IMG/VR virus record: IMGVR_UViG_3300029448_000015
Coordinates: 1 to 64,000 of that record
DNA from: a virus
Reading direction: 5' to 3' (one strand)
Length of the DNA: 64,000 nt
A program made the position numbers and the translations under genes. The notes under the pieces are model-generated. The model saw only the letters and a program-made list of their open reading frames with translations, was not told where the DNA came from and ran no database searches. Below are positions 44,401 to 52,072 of the stretch, piece after piece. Position 1 is the stretch's first letter. Each line of letters starts with the position of its first letter.

Positions 44401-45019
44401 TACAGTTGAAAAATTTACAGGTTTTAATCCTAGAGAACCTATTGATGAATACTTTGCTGATCCTTTAGATGAATTTTTAAAAGCTCAAGTTCCTGAAAGA
44501 AAAAAGAAAGTTAATCAATCTAATTACAGACCTTTTAAAATAGGTGGAGAAGTAAATGTTCCTAATGCCCCTAAAGAACCTGATGAAAGAATAGATAAAT
44601 TTACTGGCTTGCCTTATAACGAACAGGCAGGAATAGCTTTTAAAGATGAAGAAGATCCTCTTAAAAGACTAGGACTTGCAGGTGGAGGAACTCTAGACTC
44701 TTTAGAAAGGTTAGGATTTAAAGAAGGTTCAGAGGTTACAGGAAAAGTTACACTTGCAGGAAGACCTGTATTTAAAAATAAAAAAGGTGAAATTTATTCT
44801 GAAGTAACCACTACTCTACAACTTGAAAAAAATAAATGGGTTACTTTTCCTACTGTAGATGAGAAAGGAGAATCTTTATCAGATGCAAAGGTTATGAAGT
44901 ATTTAAAAGAAAATGGGCCTATTGACCCTATTACAGGAGAAGAGTTCCCTGTATTTGAAAATGAAAAAGAAGCTTCTGAATATGCAAGAATTAGAACTAA
45001 AGTTCTTCTGGATAATTAA
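41435..45019 (+). CDS. Large internal virion/DNA-ejection protein (B)
   Basis: 1194 residues. Ser-rich N-terminus, Ala/Gly hydrophobic helices (135-230), YLPRMWSRKAIKKNERGF near 470, LTRMALLPLSTISSITEIF near 640. A C-terminal domain TGKVTLAGRPVF, KKGEIYSEVT and WVTFPTVDEKG is found at the end of similar marine podovirus proteins. Functional counterpart of 8134-11259. The stop overlaps the M15 peptidase start. Confidence 0.65.
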   Translation: MTPEQLKYLKENQKSSSYSSSSSSYSSPSKIMSVTEFNKNKKVQRLADSVFGYLSSENKIPFRESSAFKEDIAEAMRDDYDLTVLAQRALTLSNAPDKVKKDYAELLDIWNNKTEVKGWLESLDAAKDIGIDLITDPTVALSLASGTVVARTAAQRALQGKAQSAIGKFILSDSIKSNTAKAGLAGATWGGGENFLEQWRDVSIEEKEKIDKGEVLESALIVGAVGAAIPGAGKAISKSYKKVKELGQKPKTKKTDEASNVGESPRPVRKIIEEEEVEPLQASTDGKVTPEVEKLSSKVGGGTKTAEELQDVVDESSRTKDPNLFEETQRLLLKTGTSLLLKPSSYLNTPTLKGSATVKMLQSLFRYDVGKGAKGGEKVGKDFNENYVSIQGSFLTPFKKLIDPLKSTGFIRGRFNFRDKVTDDTIMKGLRGGDISKADSQIQEATVGVRSILNVLGQELKKSGFIEEVLPNYLPRMWSRKAIKKNERGFREILIKSKQAKNEEEAKEIINGMLDIKNNLDGNGASNNFFYNRSLGKVDDIDAEEFIIDTPLDELVTDYIMHASKHLAKTKTFGVRNLDEFQKKYLPMIENELAAKNKTFIGEDKENILHLYKMATGEGITGERFLGGHPADAYSTLTRMALLPLSTISSITEIFLNFQKAGIFNTAAYKGFGKALAVSSKSLKDSTFQVLLNKKYTKQEAWRELEEFSMALDSAALDVGERLGGYIQGKGYQKANNLFFKTNLLDQWTRFVQLASFGTGKNLIKRNLESIARRRKSGLEPSGRIEKQIEELNELNIDIDAGVSWINKGANVDDSFYKDLKFGAARYTGEVILQPTATSGIKPALQANPNTQLFFQLLSYPTAFTNTVLYNVGKDLARDPLGKLPGTLAAGLIMTETARYTNWVRSRGESEKNKTEAEIYEDAIRRWGGNGVLFDMHERATRGAQAWQNPIMYPTGMFGPVVGDVATSLLTRSVGTVLADKVPGMSAFNTVEKFTGFNPREPIDEYFADPLDEFLKAQVPERKKKVNQSNYRPFKIGGEVNVPNAPKEPDERIDKFTGLPYNEQAGIAFKDEEDPLKRLGLAGGGTLDSLERLGFKEGSEVTGKVTLAGRPVFKNKKGEIYSEVTTTLQLEKNKWVTFPTVDEKGESLSDAKVMKYLKENGPIDPITGEEFPVFENEKEASEYARIRTKVLLDN

Positions 45020-45393
45020 TGTATAAATACTTTAAAACCTCTGAATTAATTTGTAGCCATACTGGTGAAGATGGTATGCAAGAAGACTTTATGTTAAAGC
45101 TTGATGCATTACGAGAAGAACTTGGCTTTCCTTTTAAAATAAGTAGTGCTTATCGTTCTCCTAAACATCCTATAGAAAGTGCTAAGAAAACACCGGGAGC
45201 ACATACAGAAGGTAGAGCAGTAGATATTAGAGTTTATGGTTCTAATGCTATTAAGCTTGTAGAGGCAGGTATAAAAGCAGGTATGACAGGAGTAGGTATA
45301 AGTCAAAAAGGAAGTATAGGTTTAAGATTTATACATCTAGATGATCTTGAAGAAGGAGGTACTAGACCTAGACCTTGGATATGGAGTTATTGA
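45019..45393 (+). CDS. M15 family peptidase (endolysin, B)
   Basis: 124 residues. AYRSPKHPIESAKKTPGAHT with EGRAVDI (His and Asp zinc ligands) and RFIHLDDL (final His). Homologue of 21353-21700, but here it sits between the ejection protein and holin-like gene, forming a lysis cassette, whereas in A it is next to TerS. Confidence 0.9.
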   Translation: MYKYFKTSELICSHTGEDGMQEDFMLKLDALREELGFPFKISSAYRSPKHPIESAKKTPGAHTEGRAVDIRVYGSNAIKLVEAGIKAGMTGVGISQKGSIGLRFIHLDDLEEGGTRPRPWIWSY

Positions 45394-45777
45394 ATGGTTA
45401 ATATTTTAAGTACTATTCTTGGCCCTGTAGGTAATGTAGCTACTACGTTTCTTAAAAATAAAGCTGCTCAGAGTCAGGCTAAACATGATGCTAAAATGTC
45501 TGTTATTCAGAACAATGCTGATTGGGAAGCTAAGATGGCTGACGCTTCAGCAAACTCATGGAAAGACGAATTTTGGACTCTTGTGTTAAGTGCTCCTATT
45601 TTTATGATTAGTTACTCTATTATTGTAGACGATCCATCAGTTATAGATAGAACTAAACAAGCTTTTACAGTTTTATCTGAGCTTCCAGAATGGTATCAAT
45701 ATTTACTTTTTGTATGTATCTCAGCTTCATTTGGAATTAAAGGTGTTGATCGTCTTCTTTCGTTAAAGAAGAAATAA
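45394..45777 (+). CDS. Holin-like membrane protein (B)
   Basis: 127 residues, same length as its A homologue 318-701. N-terminal amphipathic region with KNKAAQSQAKHDAKM, a SWKDEFWTLVLSAPIFMISYS TM segment near 70-90, WYQYLLFVCISASFGIKG TM segment, basic end. Directly follows the M15 gene by TGAATG, which supports a holin-endolysin pair. Confidence 0.65.
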   Translation: MVNILSTILGPVGNVATTFLKNKAAQSQAKHDAKMSVIQNNADWEAKMADASANSWKDEFWTLVLSAPIFMISYSIIVDDPSVIDRTKQAFTVLSELPEWYQYLLFVCISASFGIKGVDRLLSLKKK

Positions 45778-45778
45778 A

Positions 45779-46234
45779 ATGATAGCAGAAGTAGCAGCCT
45801 GTATTTCGCTTGTTAAAGGTTTAAACGATGCTATATCAGTAGCTAAAGAAGCTAGTGGAAATGCTTCTGCTTTTGCAAATATTGTAGGAAAGTTTGCTAA
45901 AGCTAATGATGCAGTTTTAGAAACAGAAGCAAAGCATGTTGGAAAGATGACTGTTCAAGATTCTTTACAACTTCAAGTAGCTAAAAGACAACTTACTACT
46001 TTTAATCAACAGTTAAAAGATATGATGTTAATGCAAGGATTAGCAGGTGATTATCAAGAGATAATGAATCGTGTTGAAGAATCTAGACTTGCTCACGAAA
46101 AACGTATTAAACAACTTAAACTAGCAAAGCTTAAAAGAGATAAAGAACTTAAAGAAGTACTACAAGTTTTAGGTTATTTTACTTTAATTGTTTCTCTTAT
46201 TGGATCTATTATTTTTATTTATATGGTAGTTTAA
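45779..46234 (+). CDS. Coiled-coil protein with C-terminal membrane anchor (B)
   Basis: 151 residues. MIAEVAACISLVKGLNDAIS, a helical body with QVAKRQLTTFNQQLKDMMLM and EIMNRVEESRLAHEKR, and C-terminal TM. Closely homologous to 6247-6702 of phage A. Sits in the lysis-like cluster; a spanin-like or other envelope role is possible but not shown. Confidence 0.75.
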   Translation: MIAEVAACISLVKGLNDAISVAKEASGNASAFANIVGKFAKANDAVLETEAKHVGKMTVQDSLQLQVAKRQLTTFNQQLKDMMLMQGLAGDYQEIMNRVEESRLAHEKRIKQLKLAKLKRDKELKEVLQVLGYFTLIVSLIGSIIFIYMVV

Positions 46235-46236
46235 AT

Positions 46237-46587
46237 ATGAACCCACCTAAACAACTTGAACCCGGCTCTAGTTACGCTAAGTATGATACAGATGGTGATG
46301 GTATTGTAAGTGATGATGAACTAAAAGCTTCTGAAAAACTTATGCAATTAGAATTACAAAATGAAAAAGCTGATGCTCAAAAGAATATGTGTTGGATAAC
46401 TTTATTGGGTATGATGTTATATCCTTTATTAGTTGTAATAGCAGATTTTTTAGGACTAGATAAGTCTAGTGATATTTTAGGAGCAATGAGTAGTATTTAT
46501 TATGTTAGTGCAGCAGGTATCTTATCAGTATGGTTTGGATCTACCGCCTATACAAATACTAAGAATGGAAATAAAAATGGCAACTAA
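46237..46587 (+). CDS. EF-hand protein with two TM helices
   Basis: 116 residues. An EF-hand loop DTDGDGIVSDDE at 17-28 followed by a helix, then ITLLGMMLYPLLVVIADFLG and SSIYYVSAAGILSVWFGS as TM helices. This layout is common in marine phage hypothetical proteins. A Ca2+-sensing role in lysis is a speculation. Its last 11 bases overlap the next gene. Confidence 0.7.
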   Translation: MNPPKQLEPGSSYAKYDTDGDGIVSDDELKASEKLMQLELQNEKADAQKNMCWITLLGMMLYPLLVVIADFLGLDKSSDILGAMSSIYYVSAAGILSVWFGSTAYTNTKNGNKNGN

Positions 46588-46765
46588 AAAGAAGAAGAGT
46601 ACAGTTAATAAAGCAGGTAATTATACTAAACCTACGATGCGTAAAAGATTATTTAATAAAATTAAATCAGGCACTAAAGGTGGTAAGGCAGGACAGTGGA
46701 GTGCAAGAAAGGCACAGATGCTTGCCAAGCAATATAAAGACGCAGGTGGAGGATATAAAAGTTAA
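46577..46765 (+). CDS. Small basic protein, GQWSARKAQMLAK type (B)
   Basis: 62 residues from ATG 46577. VNKAGNYTKPTMRKRLF, GQWSARKAQMLAKQYK, GGGYKS. Homologue of 26319-26525. In B the basic cluster lies at the end of the virion block, in A between portal and scaffold. Confidence 0.8.
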   Translation: MATKKKKSTVNKAGNYTKPTMRKRLFNKIKSGTKGGKAGQWSARKAQMLAKQYKDAGGGYKS

Positions 46766-47013
46766 TGGCTCTTAAAAAATCTCAGAAGTCTTTAAAGGAT
46801 TGGACTAAGCAGAAGTGGCGTACTAAATCAGGTAAGCCTAGTGCTAAGACAGGTGAAAGATATCTACCTGAGAAAGCAATCAAAGCACTTAGTAATAAAG
46901 AGTATGCAGCTACTACTAAAAAGAAAAGAGAAGATACAAAGAAAGGTAAGCAACACTCTAAGCAACCTAAGAAAGTAGCAGCTAAAACTAGAAAGTATCG
47001 TAAAAAAAGATGA
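46765..47013 (+). CDS. Small basic protein, GERYLP-KAI type (B)
   Basis: 82 residues. KKSQKSLKDWTKQKWRTKSG, GERYLPEKAIKALSNKEYAAT, KKREDTKKGKQHSKQPKKV. Homologue of 26525-26779, same order with its partner. TGA overlaps the next ATG. Confidence 0.8.
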   Translation: MALKKSQKSLKDWTKQKWRTKSGKPSAKTGERYLPEKAIKALSNKEYAATTKKKREDTKKGKQHSKQPKKVAAKTRKYRKKR

Positions 47014-47156
47014 CAGAAGTTACTAAACAACAAAAAGAAAGAATTAAGTTTCAAGATAAAAAAATAAAACACCAAGCTTATTTAATTGAAATACAACAAA
47101 ACCAAATTAAAGAGTGGATAGAAAAACAAAAAGAGGATAGAATACATGGCTCATGA
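47010..47156 (+). CDS. Small Lys/Gln-rich helical protein
   Basis: 48 residues: MTEVTKQQKERIKFQDKKIK then LIEIQQNQIKEWIEKQKED. ATGA overlap with the upstream gene and 11-base overlap with the downstream gene. Same position and character as 25479-25649 in A. Confidence 0.6.
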   Translation: MTEVTKQQKERIKFQDKKIKHQAYLIEIQQNQIKEWIEKQKEDRIHGS

Positions 47157-47439
47157 GGATAGAAAAAAAGCTATGCTTAAAAAGCATAGACTTAAAGGAG
47201 TTAATAAACCTAAAAGAACTCCTGATCATAAAACTAAATCTCATGTTGTTTTAGCTCAAGATGGTCATAAGCTAAAATTAATACGCTTCGGTCAGCAAGG
47301 CGTTAGAGGGGCAGGTAAAAACCCTCAGACTGCTAAAGACAAAGCTAGAAAAAAATCATACTATGCTAGACATAATGCTCAAGATGCAAAGCCATCTAAG
47401 ATGAGTGCTCGTTATTGGTCGCATAGAACTAAATGGTAA
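47146..47439 (+). CDS. Small basic conserved phage protein (IRFGQQG type, B)
   Basis: 97 residues. KRTPDHKTKSHVVLAQDGHK, IRFGQQGVRGAG, SYYARHNAQDAKPSKMSARY. Homologue of 25567-25866. Function not established; strongly basic and probably DNA-associated. Confidence 0.8.
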   Translation: MAHEDRKKAMLKKHRLKGVNKPKRTPDHKTKSHVVLAQDGHKLKLIRFGQQGVRGAGKNPQTAKDKARKKSYYARHNAQDAKPSKMSARYWSHRTKW

Positions 47440-47467
47440 TTTAATTATAGGAGATAAGTAAAAGTAA

Positions 47468-47647
47468 GTGGAAAGAACTAATAACCCCCTACCCGAAACA
47501 GAAAATAAATTTTATATACCTTCAGAACAACAAAGACTTTTAAAATCTAATTCTTTAGAAATTAAAAAATCTAATAGAACAAATAAGATTAATCGTAGAC
47601 CTACCCATTTAAATTGGAAAGTTAATCTTTGGACGGCTTATTTGTAA
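47468..47647 (+). CDS. 59-residue microprotein with NWK-LW tail, GTG start
   Basis: Reads from GTG 47468 (AGGAG about 14 bases upstream, a little far): MERTNNPLPETENKFYIPSE, then a basic centre and the end HLNWKVNLWTAYL. The tail matches the 27-residue A gene 22013-22096 (HINWKIKLW). Last rightward gene of the B virion block, one base before a convergent leftward gene. Confidence 0.55.
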   Translation: MERTNNPLPETENKFYIPSEQQRLLKSNSLEIKKSNRTNKINRRPTHLNWKVNLWTAYL

Positions 47648-47648
47648 C

Positions 47649-47861
47649 TTACTTAACTCTTTTAAGATGAAGTTTAGTAGTAGCAGATATTTGCTTAGAT
47701 GTTTCAAGAATAAATTCAGAGTGTGCGTTTATTCTTTCTACCATCAAAGGGAATAAATCTTCATAGCAATCCATATTAGTTAAATGTTTTATTACTTCAG
47801 CATTCACTCTAAGTGAAGAAACTACTGGATGTTCAAAACTTAATATTTCATCATCTATCAT
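47649..47861 (-). CDS. Hypothetical protein at end of B replication block
   Basis: 70 residues: MIDDEILSFEHPVVSSLRVN, then EVIKHLTNMDCYEDLFPLMV. Helical. ATG overlaps the upstream TGA. No family recognised; last leftward gene. Confidence 0.65.
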   Translation of the reverse strand: MIDDEILSFEHPVVSSLRVNAEVIKHLTNMDCYEDLFPLMVERINAHSEFILETSKQISATTKLHLKRVK

Positions 47862-48067
47862 AATAAAGCATTTAACTCATTTTCTAGTTTTTTATGTAAT
47901 GCATTAAAAGCTATTGTGCTTTCTCGCACTATTGTTTTAACACGCTGTTGAGAATACACATCTTTAAAAACTGTATCTACTTTATCTATAGGCAGCATAG
48001 ATATTTCTGTTACTAGTTTATTTTTACTAGTAATAACAATTTTACAACTTGCTAAGTTAGCTTCCAT
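47858..48067 (-). CDS. Hypothetical protein
   Basis: 69 residues: CKIVITSKNKLVTEISMLP then VFKDVYSQQRVKTIVREST. Looks like a small alpha/beta protein. Overlaps DUF3310 gene end and the following gene, so it belongs to the operon. Function unknown. Confidence 0.65.
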   Translation of the reverse strand: MEANLASCKIVITSKNKLVTEISMLPIDKVDTVFKDVYSQQRVKTIVRESTIAFNALHKKLENELNALL

Positions 48068-48410
48068 TTTCTTCTGAAGGAGAATATTTTTCTCTTAATT
48101 TTATTAACAATTTTCTTTCATAAAATTCAGCTTTATATATATCTTTCATACCATGCTTGTAAGGAAACCTCCATCTATACTTTAAAGAGTTTCCACGTAG
48201 ATAACCTATGTATTCTTCTGGAGTTAACATAGCTTCAATGCCTTCAATACATTCCACATTACCTTGATTATAATGTAAAGGTTTTTGTATCTCAGCATCA
48301 GTACGTTTAACTTCTTGAGTTTCAGGAAAGAGATCAGGCTGCATTTGTTTAGCTCTATCTAAGATAGTTATCTCATTCCACTCTTCAGGTGTTGCATCAT
48401 TTATTGACAT
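48057..48410 (-). CDS. DUF3310 protein (B)
   Basis: 117 residues. HYNQGNVECIEGIEAMLTPEE, LRGNSLKYRWRFPYKHGMKD and AEFYERKLL are the DUF3310 motifs. Homologue of 11432-11755; both follow endonuclease I. T7 gp1.7 contains such a region and phosphorylates nucleotides. Confidence 0.85.
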   Translation of the reverse strand: MSINDATPEEWNEITILDRAKQMQPDLFPETQEVKRTDAEIQKPLHYNQGNVECIEGIEAMLTPEEYIGYLRGNSLKYRWRFPYKHGMKDIYKAEFYERKLLIKLREKYSPSEENGS

Positions 48411-48428
48411 AAGGTTTCCTTTTTATTT

Positions 48429-48932
48429 TTACTCTGATTCTTCTGGATAATCTTCATTTTCTAAAATAATACTTTTAGGGTCTATCCACTCTGGAGGTAA
48501 AGAATATTTACCAAACCATCTAAATCCATTAGCTTCTGCCCACTCTGCATGGCTACGTTTAGTACCATCTTTTCTTCTTTTAGCTTGAGGCATAGGGGCT
48601 GAAGGATTAGCAAATAAAAATACTAATTCTGTATTTTTAGGTAAAGCTTTTCTTATCCATACATATTTATTGTACTCTTGATAATCCCAAAAACGTCCTT
48701 TGGCTTCTAAATAAATTAATTTATCATCTAACTTTTTAATAAAGTCAGGAGTATAAGAATGATTGGTAACGTAATATACTTTATCAGTATGGATACTCCA
48801 ATCTTTTAATGGGCCTACATGAAGTTCATATTCCCAATTAGAGTCATAACCAGTAATTAAATTCTTTTCCACTGGTCTTTTAACTCTACGTTTCCTTGCA
48901 CCAGATTTAACTTTTCTTTTAGGTTGCGTCAT
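48429..48932 (-). CDS. Endonuclease I (T7 gp3-like, B)
   Basis: 167 residues. SNWEYELHVGPLKDW (Glu), HSYTPDFIKKLDDKLIYLEA with KGRFWD (PD...E-x-K), FLFANPSAPMPQAKRRKDGTK. Resolves branched DNA and degrades host DNA. Homologue of 11760-12161, with a longer basic N-terminus. Overlaps the upstream gene by four bases. Confidence 0.9.
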   Translation of the reverse strand: MTQPKRKVKSGARKRRVKRPVEKNLITGYDSNWEYELHVGPLKDWSIHTDKVYYVTNHSYTPDFIKKLDDKLIYLEAKGRFWDYQEYNKYVWIRKALPKNTELVFLFANPSAPMPQAKRRKDGTKRSHAEWAEANGFRWFGKYSLPPEWIDPKSIILENEDYPEESE

Positions 48933-49189
48933 ATTATTTCAATAACTACCTTTGTTGTTACTGGTCTATATTTAAATTCTTTTTTTAATTGGTTTACAGC
49001 CCACTTAGGAGTGTAAAAATTATTGCATCTAGAACCTTCAGCATTAATAAAATATCTATCTTTAGGTAAGTAAGACTTTATATTTTTTATATTTATTTCT
49101 GTAGAGTCTGTAGGTAATTTATTTTTTAATCCTTCTAGTAATAAATCTAATGCAATATTCCTAATTTTTTTAGCTTTTTTACCATTCAT
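48929..49189 (-). CDS. Small hypothetical protein
   Basis: 86 residues from ATG 49189, overlapping the exonuclease end by 11 bases and preceded by GAAGAA; an earlier ATG at 49222 is possible. Basic N-terminus (MNGKKAKKIRNIALDLLLEG) and C-terminal EGSRCNNFYTPKWAVNQL. Function unknown. Confidence 0.55.
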   Translation of the reverse strand: MNGKKAKKIRNIALDLLLEGLKNKLPTDSTEINIKNIKSYLPKDRYFINAEGSRCNNFYTPKWAVNQLKKEFKYRPVTTKVVIEII

Positions 49190-50027
49190 AAATTTCTTCA
49201 ACATTTGGAGTTGATCTAACATTTGTCAAGTATACTAAACCTCTAGCATATTTAAAAACTCTAAGTCCTTCTCCACCATTTGAATCTTTGTAACATTCTT
49301 TTTTGAATGAACAGTACGCACAATTTTTATGTATTTTTCTGTTACCTTTCTTTCCTTCTTCTACAGTAGGATAACAATAATCAGGTGGTTGCTCCCTATC
49401 TAACATAACTTTTAAATCTTTAATAGTTTCAGCAGCATTAGGTTTATCTAACTCTTCTGGAGTATACGTACATAACTCACCAGTTTCTTTGTCGATAACT
49501 AAGAAATAACTGTCTTCTCCTTCTTCTGCTTGTTCATAAGCAGCTAACTGTGTTATGTATCCAAAGGGGTCATCATCTCTTAAACCACCACTTTTAAATT
49601 TATTAAAAGAAAACTTAGAAGCAGATTTAATATCTACTACTTTGTTATTTATTTTACAATCCATGTGACCTTTAATACCGCCTATCTCTACCTCTTTCTG
49701 TTCTGCAGAAATTCCATTACCTGAAAGCTTTACTAAAAATAAAAGTAGTTGTTCTAGTAAATGTCCGTATAAAAATTTAATTTGTAAAGTAGGTGAGGGT
49801 TGATTTTGTTTTGCAGGACTTCTTTTTTCAAACCATAATTGTCTAGCAGGTTTACCAATGTTAGAAAACCTAAGTGTAAAGTCTTTGTTTTCTCTGGGCT
49901 TTGACCATTCTAATAAAGCTTGACCCATAGATTCTGAAAACTCTGTTATATATTTCTCAGGTATATGTAAAGAATTAGAATTAATCTCATCAATTTTTTT
50001 ATAAATATCTTCTACAATTTCTTTCAT
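49179..50027 (-). CDS. PD-(D/E)XK exonuclease with Cys cluster (B)
   Basis: 282 residues. IGGIKGHMDCKINNKVVDIK with SAS forms the nuclease core. C-terminal PPDYCYPTVEEG, CAYCSFKKEC provide four Cys for a metal or Fe-S cluster. Homologue of 12362-13243. GGAAG lies seven bases upstream of the ATG. Confidence 0.85.
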   Translation of the reverse strand: MKEIVEDIYKKIDEINSNSLHIPEKYITEFSESMGQALLEWSKPRENKDFTLRFSNIGKPARQLWFEKRSPAKQNQPSPTLQIKFLYGHLLEQLLLFLVKLSGNGISAEQKEVEIGGIKGHMDCKINNKVVDIKSASKFSFNKFKSGGLRDDDPFGYITQLAAYEQAEEGEDSYFLVIDKETGELCTYTPEELDKPNAAETIKDLKVMLDREQPPDYCYPTVEEGKKGNRKIHKNCAYCSFKKECYKDSNGGEGLRVFKYARGLVYLTNVRSTPNVEEIYEW

Positions 50028-50040
50028 TTAGTTACTTCCT

Positions 50041-50373
50041 TTATTTCTTGTGATGTTTTATAAAATGAAATCCTCCTTTTGCAGAGGGTCTTAATGCAAC
50101 AACACCTAATTCTTTTTGTATCTCTGAGCGTTTCTTGGGCTTATAATTAGTTTTAACATCTATAAATTTAATTTCTCCTGTATCTGAAATAGCAATTAAA
50201 TCTATAGGGCCAGTACATTCACTGTTTTTAAATACTTTAAAATTATTTTCTATTAACCATATAACAGCTTTATACTCAGTAATATCTCCTATAGAGCAAG
50301 TAGATAGTTTACTTGAAGGTTCAGTAATCTTAGTGAGTTTCACTCCAGTTTTTCCCAACCTTATACTCCCCAT
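50041..50373 (-). CDS. Putative small PD-(D/E)XK nuclease
   Basis: 110 residues. GDITEYKAVIWLIENNFKVF, GPIDLIAI and IKFIDVKTNY match the E...D...D-x-K layout of restriction-like or resolvase folds, and the short length fits a stand-alone catalytic core. Overlaps the polymerase end by 44 bases. Occupies the niche of 14918-15484 in A. Confidence 0.65.
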   Translation of the reverse strand: MGSIRLGKTGVKLTKITEPSSKLSTCSIGDITEYKAVIWLIENNFKVFKNSECTGPIDLIAISDTGEIKFIDVKTNYKPKKRSEIQKELGVVALRPSAKGGFHFIKHHKK

Positions 50374-52072
50374 CTAAAGGACATCTAAGCTTTAAAAGCT
50401 CACCTGCTTGTATAATACATTCTACTCCTAACTTACCTACAGTATCAGCCATATCTTCTTTTACTTCTATTTGCCATTCATCATGAACATTAGCTACAAA
50501 ATGAGCATCTATATTATGTAACTTTTCATTTAAAAGAATTAAAGCTTTCTTCATTACAATAGAACCTGCTCCCTGTAGTAAAGTATTCAAAGCTGAATGT
50601 TCACTTCTAATTATTAACTTGCGTCCATCTAATGCTTTAATGAATCCTTTCCGTGCTTCTCTGCTAACTCTTGTTTTAAGATCATTGAATGATGGGAGAT
50701 TATTAATAAATGATTTTCTAAGGTGTGCACCAGTACGTTTAGTTCCTCCGAGAATCTCCCCAAGTCTTGAATCTCCTGCTCCGTAGAGTAATGCATAGAT
50801 GAAAGTCTTTGCCTGATTTCTTGATTCAAGCCCTGCAAGTCTTTGATTAGTGGAGTGTATGTCTCCATTAACGATTTCATTTACATACTCCTCATCATTC
50901 ATGTAGTGAGCTAACATTCTTAATTCTAATCCACTAGCGTCTACACCAACTAATTTATAATTAGGTTTAACAATCCAACAAGATCTACATTCTTTACCAT
51001 ACTTACTATACACACTAGGAGTTTGTGCTAGGTTAGGATTTCTATGGGTCATCCTACCAGTAATAGTTCCATTATGATTTACAAACCCTCTAACTCTATT
51101 ATCATCTTCTACATCAGATAACCAAGAATCTACTTGGGCTATTCTTTTTTGGAGCATTAAAAACTCAGCTAATATTTTAGCTTCTTTAATATTTTTAATA
51201 GATGCTAATATTTTTTCATCTACTTTAGCTTGTCCGGTAGGCGTAAATTCTTTTGGTTTCCATCCTAAATCTTGTAGACGTTCACCAATTTGTTTTCGTG
51301 AACCGGGATTAAATTCTGTTTCTATTACTCTCGTAATAAAAGTTTGTTGTTCAATTAAATTAAATTCTTTATCTGTTAATCGTACATTAGTACCATAATT
51401 AGTCTTACCTGTTTTTAATAACTTTTTAAGTTTATTATGGCGTGGGAATATTTTTAATACTTCTTTAGCAGGTAAAAATACTTTTCTTATTTGTCTTTGA
51501 ATCTCACTCATTCTTTCATTTAAAGTAGCAACTAACTTCATAGCTTCTTCTATGTTAAAAAGAAAACCATAGTTTCTTTGTTCATTCATAATCTTAGCTA
51601 CTGCGTGCTCTATCTCAACACTTTGTCGAGAGAACCCTAGAGATTCTTGCTTTAATCTTTCATAGACTTTGTAATTCAATAAGACATCTTGTTCGCAATA
51701 CTTCAGCATATCAGGAGTAAACTTACTGTATTCATGAAAATCTATTTTGTGACTCTTTAATATATACCCCCATCTTTCTAACCCATGTCCCCCTTCTCTT
51801 ACTGGATTAAAAAGACGGGATAAAACTAATGTATCTACTATTATTTTATTTGATAAATCTATAGAGGTAAGATTTTTTATTACAGGTATATCATATCCTA
51901 TAATGTTATGACCAATTAAAGTACCTGCCTCCATTAAAGCAGAAAGCCCTTGTTCTAATTCAGAAGGGCCATAAGATTTTTGTTCTTGAGTAGAGGTGTC
52001 TAAAATAGAAAGACACCAAAGTTTAGTAGCTTCTATGCCATCTGTTTCTATATCAAATACTAAAGATTTCAT
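50330..52072 (-). CDS. DNA polymerase I family replicative polymerase (B)
   Basis: 580 residues. Exo I FDIETDG at 6-12, Exo II HNIIGYDIP, Exo III YCEQD; polymerase motif A VGVDASGLELRM, AKTFIYALLYGAG and motif C VHDEWQ. Homologue of 13225-14949, with a divergent thumb region (210-270). Overlaps the primase-helicase stop by four bases. Confidence 0.95.
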   Translation of the reverse strand: MKSLVFDIETDGIEATKLWCLSILDTSTQEQKSYGPSELEQGLSALMEAGTLIGHNIIGYDIPVIKNLTSIDLSNKIIVDTLVLSRLFNPVREGGHGLERWGYILKSHKIDFHEYSKFTPDMLKYCEQDVLLNYKVYERLKQESLGFSRQSVEIEHAVAKIMNEQRNYGFLFNIEEAMKLVATLNERMSEIQRQIRKVFLPAKEVLKIFPRHNKLKKLLKTGKTNYGTNVRLTDKEFNLIEQQTFITRVIETEFNPGSRKQIGERLQDLGWKPKEFTPTGQAKVDEKILASIKNIKEAKILAEFLMLQKRIAQVDSWLSDVEDDNRVRGFVNHNGTITGRMTHRNPNLAQTPSVYSKYGKECRSCWIVKPNYKLVGVDASGLELRMLAHYMNDEEYVNEIVNGDIHSTNQRLAGLESRNQAKTFIYALLYGAGDSRLGEILGGTKRTGAHLRKSFINNLPSFNDLKTRVSREARKGFIKALDGRKLIIRSEHSALNTLLQGAGSIVMKKALILLNEKLHNIDAHFVANVHDEWQIEVKEDMADTVGKLGVECIIQAGELLKLRCPLDGEYKVGKNWSETH

